Below, piece after piece: positions 62,252 to 64,000 of a DNA stretch of 64,000 nucleotides; position 1 is the first letter of the stretch; every line of letters starts with the position of its first letter. Both the position numbers and the translations under genes were made by a program. The notes beneath the pieces were generated by a model, which worked only from the letters and a program-made list of their open reading frames with translations, was not told the DNA's origin and did no database searches. Where the stretch lies: the NCBI RefSeq assembly GCF_963966145.1, contig NC_091055.1, positions 4,154,001 through 4,218,000 of the forward strand, in the 5' to 3' direction. This stretch comes from Tenebrio molitor. Lineage: Eukaryota > Arthropoda > Insecta > Coleoptera > Tenebrionidae.

Positions 62252-62968
62252 GTTTGAATTTTATTCGTACGTCTAGATCTATTTCAGATACTCCAAAAAA
62301 TGCTCTATTGGGGGACCGACCGGCTTGATTATTCTCCACGGACCAACTTCTTACCACCGTCTCCACAACTTTGTCTCGCATTTTGTTGCAAACAACACCG
62401 AAAGTAAACAAGAAAACTTATTGTATTTGTCGGCTATTGTTAGCGCTTCTGTCGATTTAAAAAAAAATTCACCGGAAATGAAACCGAACAGCATTACGGC
62501 ATAATATTGATAGTTGCAAACATTATTTGAAAAACTACACTGCACAGTCATCTTCCGGTTTCGTACTTTCTACACTTGATCCTTATTTTGCAGCTAGTGT
62601 TTCACATTAGAAAAAGTACGAAACTTCCTCTCGGTAACATTAGAAACTCGTTTCGCCTCGAACACCTAGAAAAATTCTTCTCCTTAATGACTGGCTTTAT
62701 AAAACTAAAAAAAATAATAATAACACAATTTTAATATAAGTAGATTTATTTTGCGTGCATTTTACACCCAATCCCCACAAAATCCTATCTGCACAAATAT
62801 AATACATACTAGCGCATATTTCGGCTAATTTGTTTTGATGTAATTTTACACAATTCGTGTAAAACGTTGCACATTTTCAACCAAAAATCCACTCTTGCTT
62901 CGATCACGTCAATTAATTAATTATTATTGTTATTCACACCAAATATATTTCATGTAATTTTACATAGA

Positions 62969-63436
62969 CCGCGTAAATGCAAACTATATTATTCGAAATA
63001 ATGAATTTTACGTAGTAAAAAATGTCATTTTACTCGCTTAGCTGAGGTAATTTTACCGTATCAAATGTTTTTGGTGTAATTTTACCACAAACTGTGAAAA
63101 TCAGGCGCGTCCTGATTCAAAAAATAATACCAAGTGACGTAAGTTGCATTATTTACGCCAGAAAAAAGTCAAAAACAATTAAACAAACAAACCGCGTAAA
63201 TGCAAACTATAATATTCGAAATAATGAATTTTACGTAGTAAAAATGTCATTTTACTCACTCCGAGTGCCCCGGTAATTTTACTCACTTAGCTGAGGTAAT
63301 TTTACCCTATCAAATGTTTTTGGTCTAATTTTAGCACAAACTGAAAATCTGGCGCATCCTGATTCAAAGAATAATACCAAATGACGTAAGTTGCATTATT
63401 TACGCCAGAAAAAAGTCAAAAACAATTAGACAAACA
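62969..63436 (+). repeat. Tandem duplication, unit about 223-245 bp
   Basis: Copy 1 (62969-63191) and copy 2 (63192-63436) are near-identical and adjacent. Both start CCGCGTAAATGCAAACTATA and end CAAAAACAATTA(A/G)ACAAACAA. Copy 2 carries an extra segment of about 28 bp (ACTCCGAGTGCCCCGGTAAT) near its middle. High identity suggests a recent event. Each copy contains one inverted TTTACAC unit. Confidence 0.92.
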
Positions 63437-63658
63437 ATCGAATCAAGTATATTTTGGGTAATTTAAAGTCGTATAAATGAGTATTCAACTCGGTAGCTGC
63501 TCTCGAAATTATCAGATTAATATTCTACACAAAGTAGTCCAATTATACTGTGTAAATATCTGTGACAGAAATATTTGTAACGTGTAATTTTACAAACCGT
63601 GTAAAAATGCATCAGATATTATTTTAAATTTTTACGAAAATCATAGAAAGTTTTACAT

Positions 63659-63920
63659 GTACGGTTTTCTCAAAATCGTTGTAGGTCGTAAAATTTTATT
63701 GCATATTATGAGCGATTAACAGGCACAATGGTTGGGTTTGAAAAGGTTGGGAAGCGGCGCGTGCCACTTGCCGTACAATGAAATCTGCAAAATCTACAAT
63801 AGAACCCTGCTTAAAATATTTGCTGTTAGTGGTAAACTAGAATTTATACGCCCCGCAAGGTCTTTAACTTAAAGTACCATAAAATTTTACGACCTACAAC
63901 CAAATTGAGAAAACAGTACA
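63659..63920. mobile_element. MITE with about 40-bp terminal inverted repeats
   Basis: The left arm contains GGTTTTCTCAAAATCGTTGT then AGGTCGTAAAATTTTA. The right arm, reverse-complemented, contains TGTTTTCTCAATTTGGTTGT then AGGTCGTAAAATTTTA. 262 bp in all, noncoding, with a GC-richer core near 63755-63775. Confidence 0.78.
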
Positions 63921-64000
63921 AAGAATATATGTACACCAATTTAAAAAAAATTTCGTTACAAATAAATCAAGCATTCGAGGTAATTCTACGATTCCAAATA

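Larger units (their letters stand above)
57231..63610. repeat. Dispersed ~57-bp repeat family with TTTACAC...GTAAAATTAC core
   Basis: The core TTTACAC(N6-8)GTAAAATTAC, or a decayed form, occurs near 57231, 59675, 59849, 60778 and 61094. The reverse complement (GTAATTTTAC...GTGTAAA) occurs near 62839, 62953, 63074, 63322 and 63581. The best copies extend to about 57 bp; for example 61093-61155 matches the reverse complement of 63040-63100 through ATTACA(T/C)CAAA, ATTTGAT and AATTACCT. Copies are diverged, and the core is itself an imperfect palindrome. Confidence 0.7.

Overview
The window is AT-rich animal nuclear DNA, almost certainly from an insect and possibly a beetle. The evidence is genes split by GT-AG introns, arginine kinase as the phosphagen kinase, insect-like SCAMP and p38 MAP kinase proteins, and many small terminal-inverted-repeat elements. 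There are no operons, CRISPR arrays, recognisable tRNA or rRNA genes, and no intact transposase or reverse transcriptase. All exon models were built by reading splice sites and checking phase by hand; no transcript data were available.

Layout. 1-3664 (+): the last two exons of an unidentified, probably nuclear, protein. 6230-9334 (-): SCAMP, seven exons. 10784-12540 (+): p38 MAP kinase, six exons, divergent from SCAMP. 13329-14465 (-): a GT31 beta-1,3-galactosyltransferase, tail-to-tail with p38, with candidate 5' UTR exons at 16.0 and 18.75 kb. 19530-20559 (+): a small, heavily N-glycosylatable single-pass membrane protein. 21913-27689 (+): a two-exon proline-rich/acidic protein with a 5.3-kb intron. 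31871-33304 (+): arginine kinase, with an optional first exon that would add an N-myristoylation signal.

35924-36531 and 38326-40429 (+): two tandem paralogues carrying SUMO-interacting-motif-like sequences, apparently duplicated together with their promoter and an upstream repeat. 40797-43496 (+): the C12orf4/FERRY3 orthologue, five exons, with a degenerate transposon in its last intron. From 43.5 kb to the end no complete gene is visible. Three short start-codon exons (45463, 48847, 62176; all + strand, all ending in phase 1) look like alternative first exons of one large gene whose common body lies beyond the window.

The last 14 kb is rich in repeats: hairpin elements, MITE-like elements, a tandem duplication at 62969-63436, and a roughly 57-bp dispersed unit that lies in one orientation at 57.2-61.2 kb and mostly in the opposite one at 62.8-63.6 kb, either side of a CpG-rich, promoter-like block.

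Functionally the genes are a mixed neighbourhood: endosome/secretory traffic (SCAMP, FERRY3), stress signalling (p38), glycosylation and energy buffering. Nothing suggests a co-regulated cluster apart from the tandem SIM paralogues. The observations most worth following are that pair, the optional lipidated arginine kinase N-terminus, the competing splice donor in FERRY3, the alternative-first-exon series, and the repeat family flanking the CpG block.
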